A program made the position numbers and the translations under genes. This document shows, piece after piece, positions 6,425-6,789 of a stretch of 6,789 nucleotides of DNA; within the stretch, counting starts at the first letter, position 1; each line of letters opens with the position of its first letter. This DNA comes from Bacillota bacterium. GTDB lineage: Bacteria; Bacillota; DTU025. Where the stretch lies: NCBI GenBank assembly GCA_003456765.1, contig DMOT01000316.1, positions 1-6,789 of the forward strand, given 5' to 3'. The notes under the pieces were generated by a model. The model was not told where the DNA came from and made no database searches. It saw only the letters and a list, made by a program, of their open reading frames with translations.

Positions 6425-6454
6425 GGCTCATGTCAGGCATTTTTATCATGAGTC
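6425..6454. repeat. Weak inverted repeat in the thyX/yqhV convergent gap
   Basis: CTCATG (6427-6432) and CATGAG (6447-6452) form a 6-bp stem, extendable by one G-T and one G-C pair, around a 14-nt loop that contains the only T-run in the gap (TTTTT, 6440-6444). The T-run lies in the loop rather than after the stem, so this is not a normal terminator on either strand. Nothing else is recognisable in the 134-bp gap. Confidence 0.25.
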
Positions 6455-6478
6455 GCTTCTATCTGCAGATTATGGGAC

Positions 6479-6742
6479 CTATCTGGAGCCGGCCAGTATC
6501 AATCCTGCGCCCACAGCAATGAGCACGACTTTTACAGGCGGGATTCGGCCTGCCAGCCCCAGAAGTCCCACGCCGGTTACGGCCAGCATGAATATGGGCC
6601 CTGCTGCGGCAAGGAAGGCATTTACCTGAAGTGCTTTGGGGACAGTGCCGAGCCTCAATATGATTATGGCGCCGATTACTTCAATTAGCCCGGCAGCAGC
6701 CCTGATGGCCGCCATGCATCCCACAGTGACCTGGTCATTCAT
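6479..6742 (-). CDS. yqhV: YqhV-like small membrane protein (DUF2619 family)
   Basis: An 87-residue, strongly hydrophobic protein with about three membrane segments (roughly residues 9-30, 42-63 and 68-85) and short polar ends. The segment AAIRAAAGLIEVIGAIIILR, the following KALQVNAFLAAAGP and the TGVGLLGLAG stretch resemble Bacillus YqhV, a small protein of unknown function encoded next to the spoIIIA sporulation operon. I recall the resemblance rather than having searched it. The start at 6742 is supported by AGAGGGGG (complement of 6751-6758) 8 nt upstream. The gene converges on thyX, and no spoIIIA gene follows it here, so the Bacillus arrangement is not kept on that side. On its strand, two of the three frames stay open upstream to the window edge, one ending in an ATGA overlap with this start, so an upstream partner gene is possible but not shown. 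Confidence 0.72.
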   Translation of the reverse strand: MNDQVTVGCMAAIRAAAGLIEVIGAIIILRLGTVPKALQVNAFLAAAGPIFMLAVTGVGLLGLAGRIPPVKVVLIAVGAGLILAGSR

Positions 6743-6789
6743 GACAATATCCCCCTCTCATCTCGCGCATGAATGCCCCAATGAGATAC

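Noticed and set aside
6372..6629. + strand open frame downstream of thyX
   Set aside because: It overlaps the YqhV-like gene in antisense, has no good ribosome binding site, and shows no domain. The - strand gene has a good binding site and a coherent membrane topology.

Overview
The window reads as ordinary bacterial chromosome with moderately high GC, most likely from a Gram-positive, Clostridia-like or deep-branching Firmicute. This is inferred from strong GGAGG-type ribosome binding sites, one TTG start, frequent AGG/AGA and ATA codons, a membrane-anchored single-PDZ HtrA protease, a clostridial-style ThyX C-terminus (GYCPEG...SCGRAP) and a YqhV-like small membrane protein, a family typical of spore-forming Firmicutes. 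No mobile element, CRISPR array, tRNA or rRNA was seen.

Layout. Positions 36-2555 are a tightly packed corrinoid operon on the + strand: a FecCD/BtuC-type permease, its BtuD-type ATPase (4-bp overlap) and a CobO/BtuR-type corrinoid adenosyltransferase (35-bp overlap). Together they would import a corrinoid and convert it to the adenosyl form. The substrate-binding protein and any cobalamin riboswitch would lie upstream, outside the window. Next on the + strand come a phosphoglucomutase/phosphomannomutase family enzyme (2680-4107, TTG start), an HtrA/DegP-like serine protease (4184-5332) and a flavin-dependent thymidylate synthase, ThyX (5475-6344). A YqhV-like gene lies on the - strand (6479-6742) and converges on thyX. 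The intergenic gaps are all under 150 bp (2556-2679, 4108-4183, 5333-5474, 6345-6478). They hold only weak inverted repeats, with no convincing promoter or classical terminator.

Most of the window is housekeeping. The best candidate for something unusual is ThyX. Its signature motif, normally RHR-X7-S, is split by about 28 extra residues while the substrate- and flavin-site residues on both sides are kept. Two further oddities are a BtuD-type ATPase with Ser where the Q-loop Gln should be, and a CobO-type enzyme carrying a four-cysteine insertion (C-X12-C-X2-C-X2-C). I saw no evidence for a wholly new multi-gene system.
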